DNA of 64,000 nucleotides from Amycolatopsis oliviviridis (lineage in GTDB: Bacteria; Actinomycetota; Actinomycetes; Mycobacteriales; Pseudonocardiaceae). The stretch covers positions 248,001 through 312,000 of the forward strand of contig NZ_BNAY01000003.1 in NCBI RefSeq assembly GCF_014654365.1. The letters run 5' to 3'. Under the pieces are notes generated by a model. It worked only from the letters and a program-made list of their open reading frames with translations, ran no database searches and was not told the origin of the DNA. Of the stretch, positions 46,720 through 55,890 are shown one piece after another; positions within the stretch are counted from its first letter, which is position 1, and the number at the start of each line of letters is the position of its first letter. Both the position numbers and the translations under genes were made by a program.

Positions 46720-48897
46720 ATGCCAGCGACAGCCGAAGCCGACGGCCAGCCTGCCCGGATCCGGCGGCCCTGGTCGACTTCGGGCTGGTTGTTGCTGGTC
46801 ACGGTGCTGGTGTTCGGCTTCGGCCTGATCGCGTCCCGGCCCGCCTCACCGCCGGACCAGGGGCCACCGACGGGTGACATCCTCGCCGCGCAGAAGGCGG
46901 TCGACGCGCTGGTGCGGCCGGGCCCGGTCGAGAACGTCATCGCCGAACTGCCCGCCGATTTCACCGCGGTCAGCGGGATCACCCCGGGGGTGATGACCGC
47001 GCGGGACGGCACCGTACGCGCGGTCCACACCGACGGTGGCTGCTCGGCGCCCTGGGGCGACGACAACACCAAATGGGACTACGCGATCCCCTGCAAGGCC
47101 CACGACCTGGGCTACGACATCCTCCGCTACGCCGAACGCAAGGGGCACCCGCTCGGCCAGGAGGCCAGGGCTTCGCTCGACGACCGGCTCTCGGCCGACA
47201 TGCACCACGCCTGCGTCATCAACCCGATGGACTCGCGCGGCACCTGCGACGTCGTCGCCTCCCTCTACACCGCCGGTCTCGTGCTCAACTCCTGGCACCA
47301 GCGCTGGGGGCCGCCGGTCGGCGACCCGCTCGGCCCGATGATCGTCGGGGTGCTGGTGATCGGCGCGCTGCTGGTGTTCCGCCTCCGCGGCTGGGTCCGC
47401 ACCCGCCGGACCGCCGTCACGCTCCCCCGCGAACCGCGGCCGGTGGCCCCGGTCGGCCGGTGGGCGCTGCTCGGGGTCTCCGGTGTCGTGCTGATGCTGC
47501 TCGGCGAATCCGCCGTGGCGCTCGCGCACTGGGCGGGTGCCCCGGAGCGGTCGCTGTGGCCGTTCACCTGGCTCGCGCAGCTCTGTCCGCTGATCTTCTT
47601 CGCGGTGGGCCGGATCAACGAGGCGGGCTGGCGCTCGATCCGCGCGAGGAACGGCCGCTATCCGCAGTACCTCGCCGACCGCGCGAGCCCGCTCCTGCGC
47701 CCGGCGCTGATCTTCGCCGTCGTCGCGCTGGTCGTCCCGCTCGCGCTGGAGGTGCTGGGGATCCCGGCCGGGACGAACGCCACCGTCATGCGGATCGCGC
47801 TGCACCCGCTCTGGCTGCTCGGCGTCTTCCTGCTGACCGTCGTCCTCGCGCCGGCGCTGCTGGCGCTGTACCGCCGGACGCGGACCGCCTCCGTCGCCGG
47901 GCTGCTCGTCTTGACCCTGGCGAGCGAGGTCGTGGCGCAGTCGTCCGGTTCGGCCGTCCCGCGCTACGCGGAGACGTTGTTCCTCGCCCTGTTCGTCCAG
48001 CAACTGGCGTTCGCGCACGCCGACGGCGTCCGGCCGCCGCGTGGCGTGCTCGTGGCGACGGCGTTGACCGGCGCCGCCGGGCTGGGCCTCGCGGTCGCCG
48101 TCCGCGGCGAAGGGCCGATGCTGCTCGGCGGCCCCGGCGCACCGGCCGCGTTGTCGGGCCCGCCGTGGGGCGTGCTCCTGCTCGGCCTGGTCCAGCTCGC
48201 GCTCCTCGGCCTGCTCGCCCGGCCGCTGGCACGGCTCGGCGCACGCCCCGCCGTCGCCGCCACCGCCCGGCTCGTCCTGCGTGCCCCGATGAGCCTCTAC
48301 CTCGGCTTCCTGTCCGCGATGCTGCTGCTCGTGGCGGTCGTCTACCTCCCGGGCCGGCTCGTGGACGGGCTCAGCTGGCTGGCCCGGCCGCGCGTCCTGC
48401 TCGCGCTCGCCCTGCTGGCCGTGCCCGCCGTCCTGGTCTTCTGGTGGTTCGAGCGGCACTGGCACACTCAACCGCGTGGACCTCAGCAGCGCGCGGTCGA
48501 CGAGCCGGGCCTGCGCGCCGCGGTGTTCTGCCGCGCGGCGGCGACGGTCGGGATGGCGTACGCGATGCTCGGCGTGTTCGGCTTCGCGCTGACCCGCTTC
48601 GGGGGCGCGTCGGCCGACGCCGACCTTCTCGGAATCCGGTTCGGGCCGGTCCAGAGCCTGGTCAACCTGCTGCTCGGGGTGTACCTGCTGCACACCGTCC
48701 GGAACGGCACCAGCCGGATGACCGGGACCTGGCTGGTCTGTGCGGTCGCGTGCGCGCCGCCGCTGATGAGCGCGCTCGACGGCAAGCAGGTGAGCGCCGC
48801 CTCCATCGCGCTGCCGGTCGCCACGATCGTCGTCGCGATGCTCGCGGCGGCCGCCACCCTGGTCCCAGCCCGCGCCGCCCGGCGGGTCCTGCCCTGA
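46720..48897 (+). CDS. Phospholipase A2 fused to an acyltransferase-3-like membrane domain
   Basis: 725 residues. TM1 about 22-38, then an extracellular prokaryotic PLA2 domain (about 55-195): CSAPWGDDNTKWDYAIPC and KAHDLGYD with the catalytic pair His128/Asp129 and Cys108, 125, 165, 176 for disulfides. From about 205, ten or more helices follow with AT3 (OatA/NodX) features: LCPLIFFAVGRINEAGWRS, LLRPALIF and WGVLLLGLVQLALLGLLARP. PLA2 could release a fatty acid or lysolipid that the acyltransferase moves to another lipid or sugar. ATG 46720 is used. The joint reaction is inferred. Confidence 0.8.
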   Translation: MPATAEADGQPARIRRPWSTSGWLLLVTVLVFGFGLIASRPASPPDQGPPTGDILAAQKAVDALVRPGPVENVIAELPADFTAVSGITPGVMTARDGTVRAVHTDGGCSAPWGDDNTKWDYAIPCKAHDLGYDILRYAERKGHPLGQEARASLDDRLSADMHHACVINPMDSRGTCDVVASLYTAGLVLNSWHQRWGPPVGDPLGPMIVGVLVIGALLVFRLRGWVRTRRTAVTLPREPRPVAPVGRWALLGVSGVVLMLLGESAVALAHWAGAPERSLWPFTWLAQLCPLIFFAVGRINEAGWRSIRARNGRYPQYLADRASPLLRPALIFAVVALVVPLALEVLGIPAGTNATVMRIALHPLWLLGVFLLTVVLAPALLALYRRTRTASVAGLLVLTLASEVVAQSSGSAVPRYAETLFLALFVQQLAFAHADGVRPPRGVLVATALTGAAGLGLAVAVRGEGPMLLGGPGAPAALSGPPWGVLLLGLVQLALLGLLARPLARLGARPAVAATARLVLRAPMSLYLGFLSAMLLLVAVVYLPGRLVDGLSWLARPRVLLALALLAVPAVLVFWWFERHWHTQPRGPQQRAVDEPGLRAAVFCRAAATVGMAYAMLGVFGFALTRFGGASADADLLGIRFGPVQSLVNLLLGVYLLHTVRNGTSRMTGTWLVCAVACAPPLMSALDGKQVSAASIALPVATIVVAMLAAAATLVPARAARRVLP

Positions 48898-49058
48898 TCC
48901 ACCCGGCGCTGACCAGGCGATCTCCGTACGATTGACGGCAAACCGGTGGTGCGTGCCACATCTTCGGGGGGATGTGTAATCCTGCGACAACCCGCAACAG
49001 GCACCATGCGTCCCTTGAGAAGACCGTAGACCGGTGACGACCAGAAGGAGCAGACCGC

Positions 49059-50678
49059 GTGGAGTACCCGCCTCGGAATGGGCATGGGGATCGACGTCCC
49101 GCCCGGCCTAGGCAGGACGCGCCCGGACGCGTTCCTTCCCGACCGGCCCCGCCTCGGGGGGCTCGCCCGGCACCGGCAGGCCAGGCCGCCGGTCCGCCGC
49201 CCCGGCGCCCGGCCCCGCGACGCAAGTCGTTCCGCGGCCCCAAGATCGCCCTCGGCCTCGTCTCGCTGCTGGTGATGGGTCTGACCGGGTACGCGTGGGC
49301 CGCGATGGACGGCCTGACCTTCGCGAACGTCGGCATCGGCGCCGACGAGGGCGAGAAGCCCGCGGACGGCGCCCGCGACATCCTGCTCGTCGGCCTCGAC
49401 AGCCGCACGGACGCCCAGGGCAACCCGCTGTCCAAGGAGGTCCTCGCCCAACTGCGCGCCGGGCAGGCCGACGGCGAGCTGAACACCGACTCGCTGATCT
49501 TCGTGCACATCCCGAACGACGGCTCGAAGGCCGTCGCGATCTCGCTGCCGCGAGACTCCTACGTCGACATTCCCGGCGGCTTCGGCAAGCACAAGATCAA
49601 CTCCGCCTACGCCCGCGCGATGCTCGACGAGCGCAAGAAGCTGCAGGAGAACGGCGTCTCCGACCCGAAGGAACTCGACCAGAAGGCCAACGAGGCCGGG
49701 GCGAAGACGCTGATCAAGACGGTCGAGCAGCTGACCGGCTCGACCATCGACAACTACGCCGCCATCAACCTGCTGGGCTTCAGCGAGATCACCCAGGCCA
49801 TCGGCGGTGTCGACGTCTGCCTCAACGACGACGTCAACGACCAGTTCTCCGGCGCGAAGTTCACCAAGGGCCCGCACACCATCTCCGGGGTGGAGGCGCT
49901 CGGCTTCGTCCGGCAGCGCCACGGGCTGCCGCGCGGCGACCTCGACCGCGTCGTCCGGCAGCAGGTGTTCATGGCCGGGATGGCGCGGAAGGTGCTCTCG
50001 GCGGGCACGCTCGCGAACCCGGGCAGGCTCAACGACCTGATCGCGGCCATCAAGAAGTCGGTCGTGCTCAACCAGAACTGGGACATCTTCGGCTTCGCGC
50101 AGCAGATGAAGGGCCTCACCGGCGGTCAGCTCGAGTTCCGGACGATCCCGATCGTCAACATCGAGTACAAGACCCCGAACGACGGCGTCGCCATCCAGGT
50201 CGACCCGAAGCAGGTCAAGGACTTCGTCCAGGGGCTCGCGGGCCCGCAGCCCGGTGAGCAGCCGCCGCCGTCCGCCGAGTCGCCCAACAAGGCGACCACG
50301 GTCGACGTCCGCAACTCCACCAACCGGGACGGCCTGGCCTCGACGGTGCTGAAGCAGCTCGTCGACAAGGGCTTCACCGCGGGCGACACGGCCACCGCGA
50401 CAGCGCGCAAGAAGACGGTGGTCTGGGTCGCCAAGGGCGAGAAGGCGGCGGGCCAGGCGGTCGCGGACGCGCTCGGCGGCAATCCGACCGTCCAAGAGGA
50501 CAAGAGCGTCGAAGCCGGGCACGTGATGGTCTTCCTCGGCTCGGACTTCAAGGCGCCGGGCGGCGCGGAGGGCACCGGTTCGTCGCAGAACGCCGCCGGT
50601 TCCCAGGCCGCCCCTCCCTCGCCCGAGCAGTCCGACGAGAAGCCGATCACCGCCGAAGGCGTGCCCTGCGTCAACTGA
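49059..50678 (+). CDS. LytR-CpsA-Psr (LCP) cell-wall glycopolymer ligase
   Basis: 539 residues. A Pro/Arg-rich cytoplasmic tail (about 1-58), one TM helix (about 62-82), LCP domain (about 100-330): ILLVGLDSRTDAQGNP, TDSLIFVHIPNDGSKAVAIS, LPRDSYVDIPGGFGKHKINS and RGDLDRVVRQQ. A LytR_C domain covers about 400-500. LCP enzymes attach arabinogalactan or teichoic-acid-like polymers to peptidoglycan. GTG 49059 follows AAGGAG eight bases upstream. A small hairpin (CACATC/GATGTG, 48957-48976) lies in the leader. Confidence 0.93.
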   Translation: MEYPPRNGHGDRRPARPRQDAPGRVPSRPAPPRGARPAPAGQAAGPPPRRPAPRRKSFRGPKIALGLVSLLVMGLTGYAWAAMDGLTFANVGIGADEGEKPADGARDILLVGLDSRTDAQGNPLSKEVLAQLRAGQADGELNTDSLIFVHIPNDGSKAVAISLPRDSYVDIPGGFGKHKINSAYARAMLDERKKLQENGVSDPKELDQKANEAGAKTLIKTVEQLTGSTIDNYAAINLLGFSEITQAIGGVDVCLNDDVNDQFSGAKFTKGPHTISGVEALGFVRQRHGLPRGDLDRVVRQQVFMAGMARKVLSAGTLANPGRLNDLIAAIKKSVVLNQNWDIFGFAQQMKGLTGGQLEFRTIPIVNIEYKTPNDGVAIQVDPKQVKDFVQGLAGPQPGEQPPPSAESPNKATTVDVRNSTNRDGLASTVLKQLVDKGFTAGDTATATARKKTVVWVAKGEKAAGQAVADALGGNPTVQEDKSVEAGHVMVFLGSDFKAPGGAEGTGSSQNAAGSQAAPPSPEQSDEKPITAEGVPCVN

Positions 50679-50862
50679 CGCGCTCTCCGAACCGGTTTTC
50701 TTCACCCGTTCGGCCCAACAGGACAAAATCGGTATGAAAAGCACCCCCGAAACCGCGTAAGAGCGGGCGACCTGCCGACTTTCATACACGTGAGTGCGCT
50801 CGTCCCGCTTTTTGTCACAGGGACGAGCCGGTGGAGAAGGTTGGCAAGGCAGGGGATGGGGA

Positions 50863-51333
50863 GTGCTGATCGACGCTGAGAGCTATCAGCGGATACTCGG
50901 GGACGAGCTCCGCAAGCTCCGCCGTAAACGTGGCTGGACACGCAAGGAACTGAACCAGCATCTGCAGAGCGAGATCTCGCTCCAGACGCTGGCCACCTAC
51001 GAGCTGGGCACCCGGCACTGTTCCGTGGTGCGGCTGGTGGAACTGTGCCTCGCGATGGACGAGCTGCCACAGGACCTGCTGGCCAAGGTGCATCGCCGGG
51101 TGTTCGTGGATGAACCGGGCCGTGTCCGGATCGACCTGCGCCTGGTGATCAAGGACGACCAGCAAGAACTGCTCCCACTGCGACGGTGGGCGGACGACCG
51201 GCTCAAGCGGTCGGGTGACAACGGCTCCGCCGAGGTCCATCTCGACTTCGCGGCGCTGGAACGGATGGCCGAACTCTGCGGCATCCCCACCGTCGATCTC
51301 ATCGGAAGGCTTCGCCGGCTCAACCCCTCATGA
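50863..51333 (+). CDS. Helix-turn-helix (XRE-like) regulator
   Basis: 156 residues. N-terminal XRE-type HTH: YQRILGDELRKLRRKRGWTR, KELNQHL, SLQTLATYELGTRHCSVVRL. The C-terminal half (from about 75) is a small conserved actinobacterial extension with no assigned function. The GTG at 50863 is chosen because it begins the fold; the longer frame has an unlikely start. The target is unknown. Confidence 0.75.
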   Translation: MLIDAESYQRILGDELRKLRRKRGWTRKELNQHLQSEISLQTLATYELGTRHCSVVRLVELCLAMDELPQDLLAKVHRRVFVDEPGRVRIDLRLVIKDDQQELLPLRRWADDRLKRSGDNGSAEVHLDFAALERMAELCGIPTVDLIGRLRRLNPS

Positions 51334-51347
51334 GCGCGGCATTCCCC

Positions 51348-51389
51348 GGTCCGTGAAGGCCATGCCCCCCATCTTGGCTTTCACGGACC
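51348..51389. terminator. Hairpin with 15-bp arms
   Basis: GGTCCGTGAAGGCCA and TGGCTTTCACGGACC (one mismatch) with a 12-base loop, 14 bp after the HTH gene. It is related to the TGAAGG family. Confidence 0.65.
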
Positions 51390-51400
51390 CTCCCCACTTC

Positions 51401-51465
51401 GCGTGAAGGCCCCCTTCCCTCGGCCATGGTTTGAATGACCAGCAGAGGGAAGGGGGCCTTCACGC
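51401..51465. terminator. Hairpin repeat with 21-bp arms, TGAAGGCCCCCTTCC family
   Basis: GCGTGAAGGCCCCCTTCCCT plus C and its complement around a 23-base loop that itself pairs (TGGT/ACCA). It lies 13 bp beyond the stop of the convergent monooxygenase. Confidence 0.72.
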
Positions 51466-51478
51466 GCGTTCGTGGTCC

Positions 51479-52939
51479 TCAGCCGAGGAGTTCGTAGTCC
51501 TCGCGGCGCACCTTGCGGGTGTCGAGCCAGTACCGCCAGGTGAAGCCCGGCCAGATCGTCCGGTTGACGCCCTTCGCGTCGAGGTACCAGCTCTTGCAGC
51601 CGCCCTGGGTCCAGATGCCCTTGGCGAGTTTGCGCTGGATGTCGCCGTTGAAGCGCTCCTGCGCCTCCGGCCGCGGGTCGAGCGCCTTGCCCCGCGCGAG
51701 CCGCAGCGCCTGCGCGACGTAGGAGATCTGCGCCTCGATCATGAACACCACGGAGTTGTGTCCCAGCCCGGTGTTCGGGCCGAGCAGGAAGAACAGGTTC
51801 GGGAACCCGGACACGGTGATGCCCTGATACGTCCGCATGCCCTCGGCCGCCCACTCCTTGCCGAGGTTGCGCCCGTCGCGGCCGATGATCTCCAGGTCGT
51901 CGAAGGCGTCGGTGACGTGGAAGCCGGTGCCGTAGATGATCGCGTCGACCTCGTGCTCGACGCCGGCGCCGTCGACGACGCTGTGCTCGCGGACCTCTTT
52001 CACGCCGTCGGTGACGACGTCGACGTTGTCCCGCGCGAGGGCCGGGTAGTAGTCGTTGGAGACCAGCACCCGCTTGCAGCCCATGGTGTAGTCCGGCGTC
52101 AGCTTCCGGCGCAGCTCGGGATCCTTGACGCTCTTGAAGATGTTGCGCTTCGCGATGCGCTGGCCGATCTTCATCATCCACGGCTGCCCGTTGAAGCCGA
52201 TCGCCCGGGCTTCCAGGCCCCAGTAGAGGACGTCGCGGAAGGCTCGCTGAAGCAGCGGGACCGAGCCGAACGCCTTCCGTAGTGCTTCCGGCATCTCGCG
52301 GTCCGGTTTCGGCATGATCCACGGCGGGGTCCGCTGGAAGAGCGTCAGCTCGGCGACGTCCTTCGCGATCCGGGGCACGAACTGGATCGCGCTCGCGCCG
52401 GTGCCGACCACGGCGACCCGCTTGCCGGCCAGGTCGTAGTCGTGTTCCCACTGCGCGGAGTGGAACGCGCGCCCCTTGAAGCGCTCGATGCCGGGCAGCT
52501 TCGGGATCTGCGGCAGGTGCAGCGCGCCGACCCCGGCGACCAGCGCGGGCGCGACGAACTCCTCGCCCGACTTCGACGCGACGTGCCAGCGGTTCTCGTC
52601 GGCGTCCCAGCGGGCGCCGGTCATCTCCTGGCCGAAGCGGATGAAGCGGTGGAGGTCGTACTTCGCGGCGACGTCGCGCATGTAGCGCCAGATCTCCGGC
52701 TGCGGCGAGTACGCCCGGGACCAGCCGGGGTTCTGCTCGAACGAGAACGAGTACATATGCGAGGGGATGTCGCAGGCGCAGCCGGGGTAGGTGTTGTCCC
52801 GCCACGTGCCGCCCACGTCGTCGGCCTTCTCCAGGATGACGAAGTCCTCGCGGCCCTCTTTCCGCAGCTGGATGGCCATGCCCAGCCCGGAGAAGCCGGT
52901 TCCGACGATGACGACCCCGGTCTCGGTGCGGTTGCCCAT
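51479..52939 (-). CDS. Baeyer-Villiger-type flavin monooxygenase
   Basis: 486 residues. Two Rossmann motifs (VVIVGTGFSGLGMAIQLRKE for FAD, VAVVGTGASAIQFVP for NADPH) bracket the BVMO fingerprint FKGRAFHSAQW (FxGxxxHxxxW). It also has GGTWRDNTYPGCACD. These enzymes insert oxygen next to ketones, using FAD and NADPH. The ATG at 52939 has GAGAGG six bases upstream. It is divergent from a TetR regulator (78-bp gap), a common arrangement for inducible monooxygenases. Confidence 0.93.
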   Translation of the reverse strand: MGNRTETGVVIVGTGFSGLGMAIQLRKEGREDFVILEKADDVGGTWRDNTYPGCACDIPSHMYSFSFEQNPGWSRAYSPQPEIWRYMRDVAAKYDLHRFIRFGQEMTGARWDADENRWHVASKSGEEFVAPALVAGVGALHLPQIPKLPGIERFKGRAFHSAQWEHDYDLAGKRVAVVGTGASAIQFVPRIAKDVAELTLFQRTPPWIMPKPDREMPEALRKAFGSVPLLQRAFRDVLYWGLEARAIGFNGQPWMMKIGQRIAKRNIFKSVKDPELRRKLTPDYTMGCKRVLVSNDYYPALARDNVDVVTDGVKEVREHSVVDGAGVEHEVDAIIYGTGFHVTDAFDDLEIIGRDGRNLGKEWAAEGMRTYQGITVSGFPNLFFLLGPNTGLGHNSVVFMIEAQISYVAQALRLARGKALDPRPEAQERFNGDIQRKLAKGIWTQGGCKSWYLDAKGVNRTIWPGFTWRYWLDTRKVRREDYELLG

Positions 52940-53017
52940 GCCCGACCTCTCGCTCGTATTACCTGTTACCGGGAGTTCACCTTACTTGAAGTAGGTTACC
53001 TTCGGTAGAGTGTCGTG

Positions 53018-53617
53018 GTGACGACGGCGAAGCGCAAACGCATGCCCCGGGCAGACCGGATGCGACAAATGATCGAAATCGCCGAGGAAGTCTTCTCCGA
53101 ACGCGGCTACAGCGCGGCGTCGATGGACGACATCGCGGAGCGGGTCGGGGTCTCCAAGCCGATGCTCTACGAGTACTTCAACTCGAAAGAAGGACTGCTG
53201 CTGGCCTGCATCCAGCAGTCGCGGACGGCGCTGCGCGAGGTCACCGAACGGGCGACCGTCGGCGCGACGTCCGCCGAGGACGCGCTGCGGCGCGGCCTGC
53301 TCGCCTTCTTCGTCTTCATCCGGGAACGACGGCAGGCCTGGTCGCTGCTCCGCCACGAGATGGTGCTGATCGGGACCGGCGCCGCCGACGAGATCGAGCA
53401 GACCCGGCGCCAGCAGACCGACCTGATCGCCGCGCTGATGAGCGGCTACTTCGACTCGGGCGACGACCTGCGCGCCGAGGCGTCCGCGGAATTCGTCGTC
53501 GGCGCGTGCGAACGGCTCGCGATCTGGTGCGAGCGACACGAGGACGTCAGCCCCGAACTGGCGACCGAATACGCGATGGACGTCCTCTGGTCGGGCCTGT
53601 CCGCGAGGGCCCGCTGA
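53018..53617 (+). CDS. TetR-family regulator, divergent from the monooxygenase
   Basis: 199 residues. HTH: RMRQMIEIAEEVFSERGYSAAS plus DDIAERVGVSKPMLYEYFNSK. GTG 53018 is preferred over GTG 53015 because TAGAGT (53006-53011) sits six bases upstream, as for a leaderless mRNA. The gap to the monooxygenase holds ACCTTACTTGAAGTAGGT, an imperfect dyad that could be its operator. It probably represses the monooxygenase; the ligand is unknown. Confidence 0.87.
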   Translation: MTTAKRKRMPRADRMRQMIEIAEEVFSERGYSAASMDDIAERVGVSKPMLYEYFNSKEGLLLACIQQSRTALREVTERATVGATSAEDALRRGLLAFFVFIRERRQAWSLLRHEMVLIGTGAADEIEQTRRQQTDLIAALMSGYFDSGDDLRAEASAEFVVGACERLAIWCERHEDVSPELATEYAMDVLWSGLSARAR

Positions 53618-53850
53618 AACGACTGTGAAGATGCGCGTGCATTAGGCCATTCGGTCGTCACTCAGAGCACATTGCCGCCAGTGTCTTGTGACACAGAGTT
53701 GTCCTACTGTATCGATGACACTGTAGAAACTCTGATGGACAGTCACGGCCTCGGTCAGGAGGGGGCGCCACCACCCGAAAGTGGCGTCATGACGAGTGCG
53801 TGGCGAAGTCCACAGAGTGACGCATGCTCGCGAGGAGAGGGGTGAGGCGG

Positions 53851-54261
53851 ATGACCGAACCGATCACCGCGTCGTACGTCCAGGAGGACGACGACTGGAA
53901 GGTCACGGTCAGCGGCTCCGGCAAGGAACTGACCGGTCGCGCGCCGGGCATCATCGCCGCGCGGGACCGGGCCGACCAGCTGGTCGAGAAACTGTCCCCG
54001 CCGGAACGGTCGACGGTGGTGCACCTGCTCAACGGCAGTGCGCTCGACTTCACCGCGGCCTACATGACGGCGAGGCTGACGCTCCCGGAGATCGAACCGC
54101 TCGAGGTTCCTCCCCCGGCGAACGGCAAGGCCAAGGAGAAGACCGGCGGCAAGCCCCCGGTGCCCCAGGGCAAGGAACTCCCCAAGGTCGTCGACGAGGC
54201 GAAGACCGAGCAGAAGCCCGAGCCTGCCAAGACACCCGCCAAGGCGGCCCAGACCTCCTGA
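53851..54261 (+). CDS. Small acidic/basic protein of unknown function
   Basis: 136 residues. An N-terminal beta-rich part (MTEPITASYVQEDDDWKVTV, GAPGII region, LSPPERSTVVHLLNGSALDF) may resemble HicB-like antitoxins. The last 45 residues are Lys/Pro/Glu-rich and disordered. The ATG at 53851 has AGGAGAGGGG eight bases upstream. It converges on the DUF3618 gene 3 bp away. I do not assign a function. Confidence 0.65.
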   Translation: MTEPITASYVQEDDDWKVTVSGSGKELTGRAPGIIAARDRADQLVEKLSPPERSTVVHLLNGSALDFTAAYMTARLTLPEIEPLEVPPPANGKAKEKTGGKPPVPQGKELPKVVDEAKTEQKPEPAKTPAKAAQTS

Positions 54262-54264
54262 GAC

Positions 54265-54486
54265 CTACTTCAGGAGTTTGCGGATCAGCAGCACGCCGAT
54301 CAGCACCGCCCCGCCGATGAGCGGGTACTTCACCTTGGGCTCGTCCAGCTTCGCGCGCAGACCGGTCTTCGCGGAATCCACCAGCTTCGCGGGGTTCGCC
54401 TTCGTGCCCAGCTGGTCGAGCGTGGCGACCAGCGCGCTCCTGGCCTGCTCGATCTCACGCTCGATGGTCTCGGGATCGCGAGCCAC
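54265..54486 (-). CDS. DUF3618 membrane protein
   Basis: 73 residues. The DUF3618 start MARDPETIEREIEQARSALV, the helix LVATLDQLGTKANPAKLVDS and a single C-terminal TM segment (YPLIGGAVLIGVLLIRKLLK) are diagnostic. It is a small actinobacterial membrane protein of unknown role, often near phage-shock or stress genes. GTG 54486 follows GGAGG. Confidence 0.88.
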   Translation of the reverse strand: MARDPETIEREIEQARSALVATLDQLGTKANPAKLVDSAKTGLRAKLDEPKVKYPLIGGAVLIGVLLIRKLLK

Positions 54487-54611
54487 GTGTCCTCCTCGCC
54501 GCGACGGACTTGCTGGAAGCCCACGTTAGAGGACGCCGCCCTCTTCAGTGGCACCGGCCACGCCGAGAAGGGCCGATCGTGTCGCACGCTACGATTTCGG
54601 GGCAGCACTGG

Positions 54612-54685
54612 GGGCCCGTAGCCCAATTGGCAGAGGCACACGGTTTAGGTCCGTGCCAGTGAGAGTTCGAGTCTCTCCGGGCCCA
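54612..54685 (+). tRNA. tRNA with Leu(UAG) anticodon but class-I (short) variable loop
   Basis: 74 nt. Acceptor GGGCCCG/CGGGCCC, T8-A9, D-stem of three pairs (GCC/GGC), anticodon stem CACGG/CCGTG, loop TTTAGGT with anticodon TAG at 54646-54648 and G37, variable loop of only five (CCAGT), T-arm GAGAG-TTCGAGT-CTCTC, discriminator A, no encoded CCA. UAG reads CUA leucine codons. Leucine tRNAs normally carry a long variable arm; here it is absent. Confidence 0.85.
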
Positions 54686-54712
54686 CCCAGCACGTCCGGC
54701 TTCGGAAGCGCC

Positions 54713-55828
54713 TTAAACGGTCAACCGCATGAGGTCCTTCCCCACGGTCACCTTCCCGCGATACCCGCCCCTGCGTGCGCCGAGCCGGGCCCGCCGCTCC
54801 CACGCCGCGTGCGGCTGGAAATCGCCGATGTGGCTGAGCACGAGGGAACCGGCACCCGACTGACGGGCCACCGTGCCCAGGTCCAGGACGTCGGTATGGG
54901 TCTCCCGGATGTGCTCCACGAACTCCTCCGAAGCTCCGTGCTCGTGCCACCATTGCGGGTCGTTGGCCTCGTGCACGAGCAGGTCCGCGCCGGCGGCCAG
55001 CGTGGGGATGTTCGGCGTCAGGGTGGTGTCCCCGGAGAAGACCACGGAGCCGCGCTCGGTCTCGAACCGGTACGCCAGGCTGGGGAAGACGGCGCCGTGC
55101 GACACCAGGATCGCCGTCACCTCGATGTTTTCGTCGCGCATCACGGGGAAGGGCTTCATGGCGGGCGCCGTGTCGCCGATCGGTGACACGCCCACGTCCG
55201 GCAGCTCGATCTCGTGCACCCGAAGCGTGGTGGCCGGGTCGAAGCCGATCCCTTCGGCGATGAACGTGTTGCTGGAGTAGGCGAAAGCCTCGTTGGAGAG
55301 CCTCGTCAGATCGGCGAGGCCGGGAGTCGGGCGGTGGGGCGCGACCCACTTCGCGCCGGGACGGTCGGGAAGCGCCCCTGCGCTGGGCGGGCCGTACACG
55401 TCGATGGTCGGTACACGGCCGGTCGTGGACATGATCAGAGGTGCCATGAACGACGCGAAGGTGAAGTAGTCGGCGATGTGATCGGCGTGGAGGTGGGTGA
55501 TGAAGATGCCCTTCAAGCGCGCCGGGTCCAGCCCCGAACGCACGTACTGCGACACCGCGCCGAGCCCGCAGTCGATCAGGTAGACGTCACCGCGAACGAC
55601 GAGCGCGCTCGAAATGCCGAATCGTCCACGCGAGGGCGTCGGGCCCGCGCCGGTCCCGAGCATGACCAGCTCGGTCCCGCCGGCCGGCGTGGTGCGCGGT
55701 TCCGCCGCTCCGGCCACGGCCGGGGACAAGGCTCCGACCGTGGCCATACCCGCCGCGAGGGCGCTCGACCGCAGAATCGTCCGCCTGGTCAGCGGACCTG
55801 GTACCTGGGGCTTCGGTTCGCGATTCAT
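54713..55828 (-). CDS. Tat-exported metallo-beta-lactamase-fold hydrolase
   Basis: 371 residues. Twin-arginine signal LTRRTILRSSALAAGMATVG near residues 13-33, then an MBL domain: LVMLGTGAGPTPSRGRFGIS, LIDCGLGAVSQYV, metal motif THLHADH, FSGDTTLTPNI and LSHIGD. It resembles RNase Z/arylsulfatase-type MBL enzymes acting outside the cell. The ATG at 55828 (MNREPKPQ) precedes the Tat motif at the usual distance. The tRNA lies directly downstream. Confidence 0.87.
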   Translation of the reverse strand: MNREPKPQVPGPLTRRTILRSSALAAGMATVGALSPAVAGAAEPRTTPAGGTELVMLGTGAGPTPSRGRFGISSALVVRGDVYLIDCGLGAVSQYVRSGLDPARLKGIFITHLHADHIADYFTFASFMAPLIMSTTGRVPTIDVYGPPSAGALPDRPGAKWVAPHRPTPGLADLTRLSNEAFAYSSNTFIAEGIGFDPATTLRVHEIELPDVGVSPIGDTAPAMKPFPVMRDENIEVTAILVSHGAVFPSLAYRFETERGSVVFSGDTTLTPNIPTLAAGADLLVHEANDPQWWHEHGASEEFVEHIRETHTDVLDLGTVARQSGAGSLVLSHIGDFQPHAAWERRARLGARRGGYRGKVTVGKDLMRLTV

Positions 55829-55890
55829 GACACGACGATCGCGCGGACGCACCCTGCCTCGCGTCGGCGAGAACCACCTAACTCCGGCGA

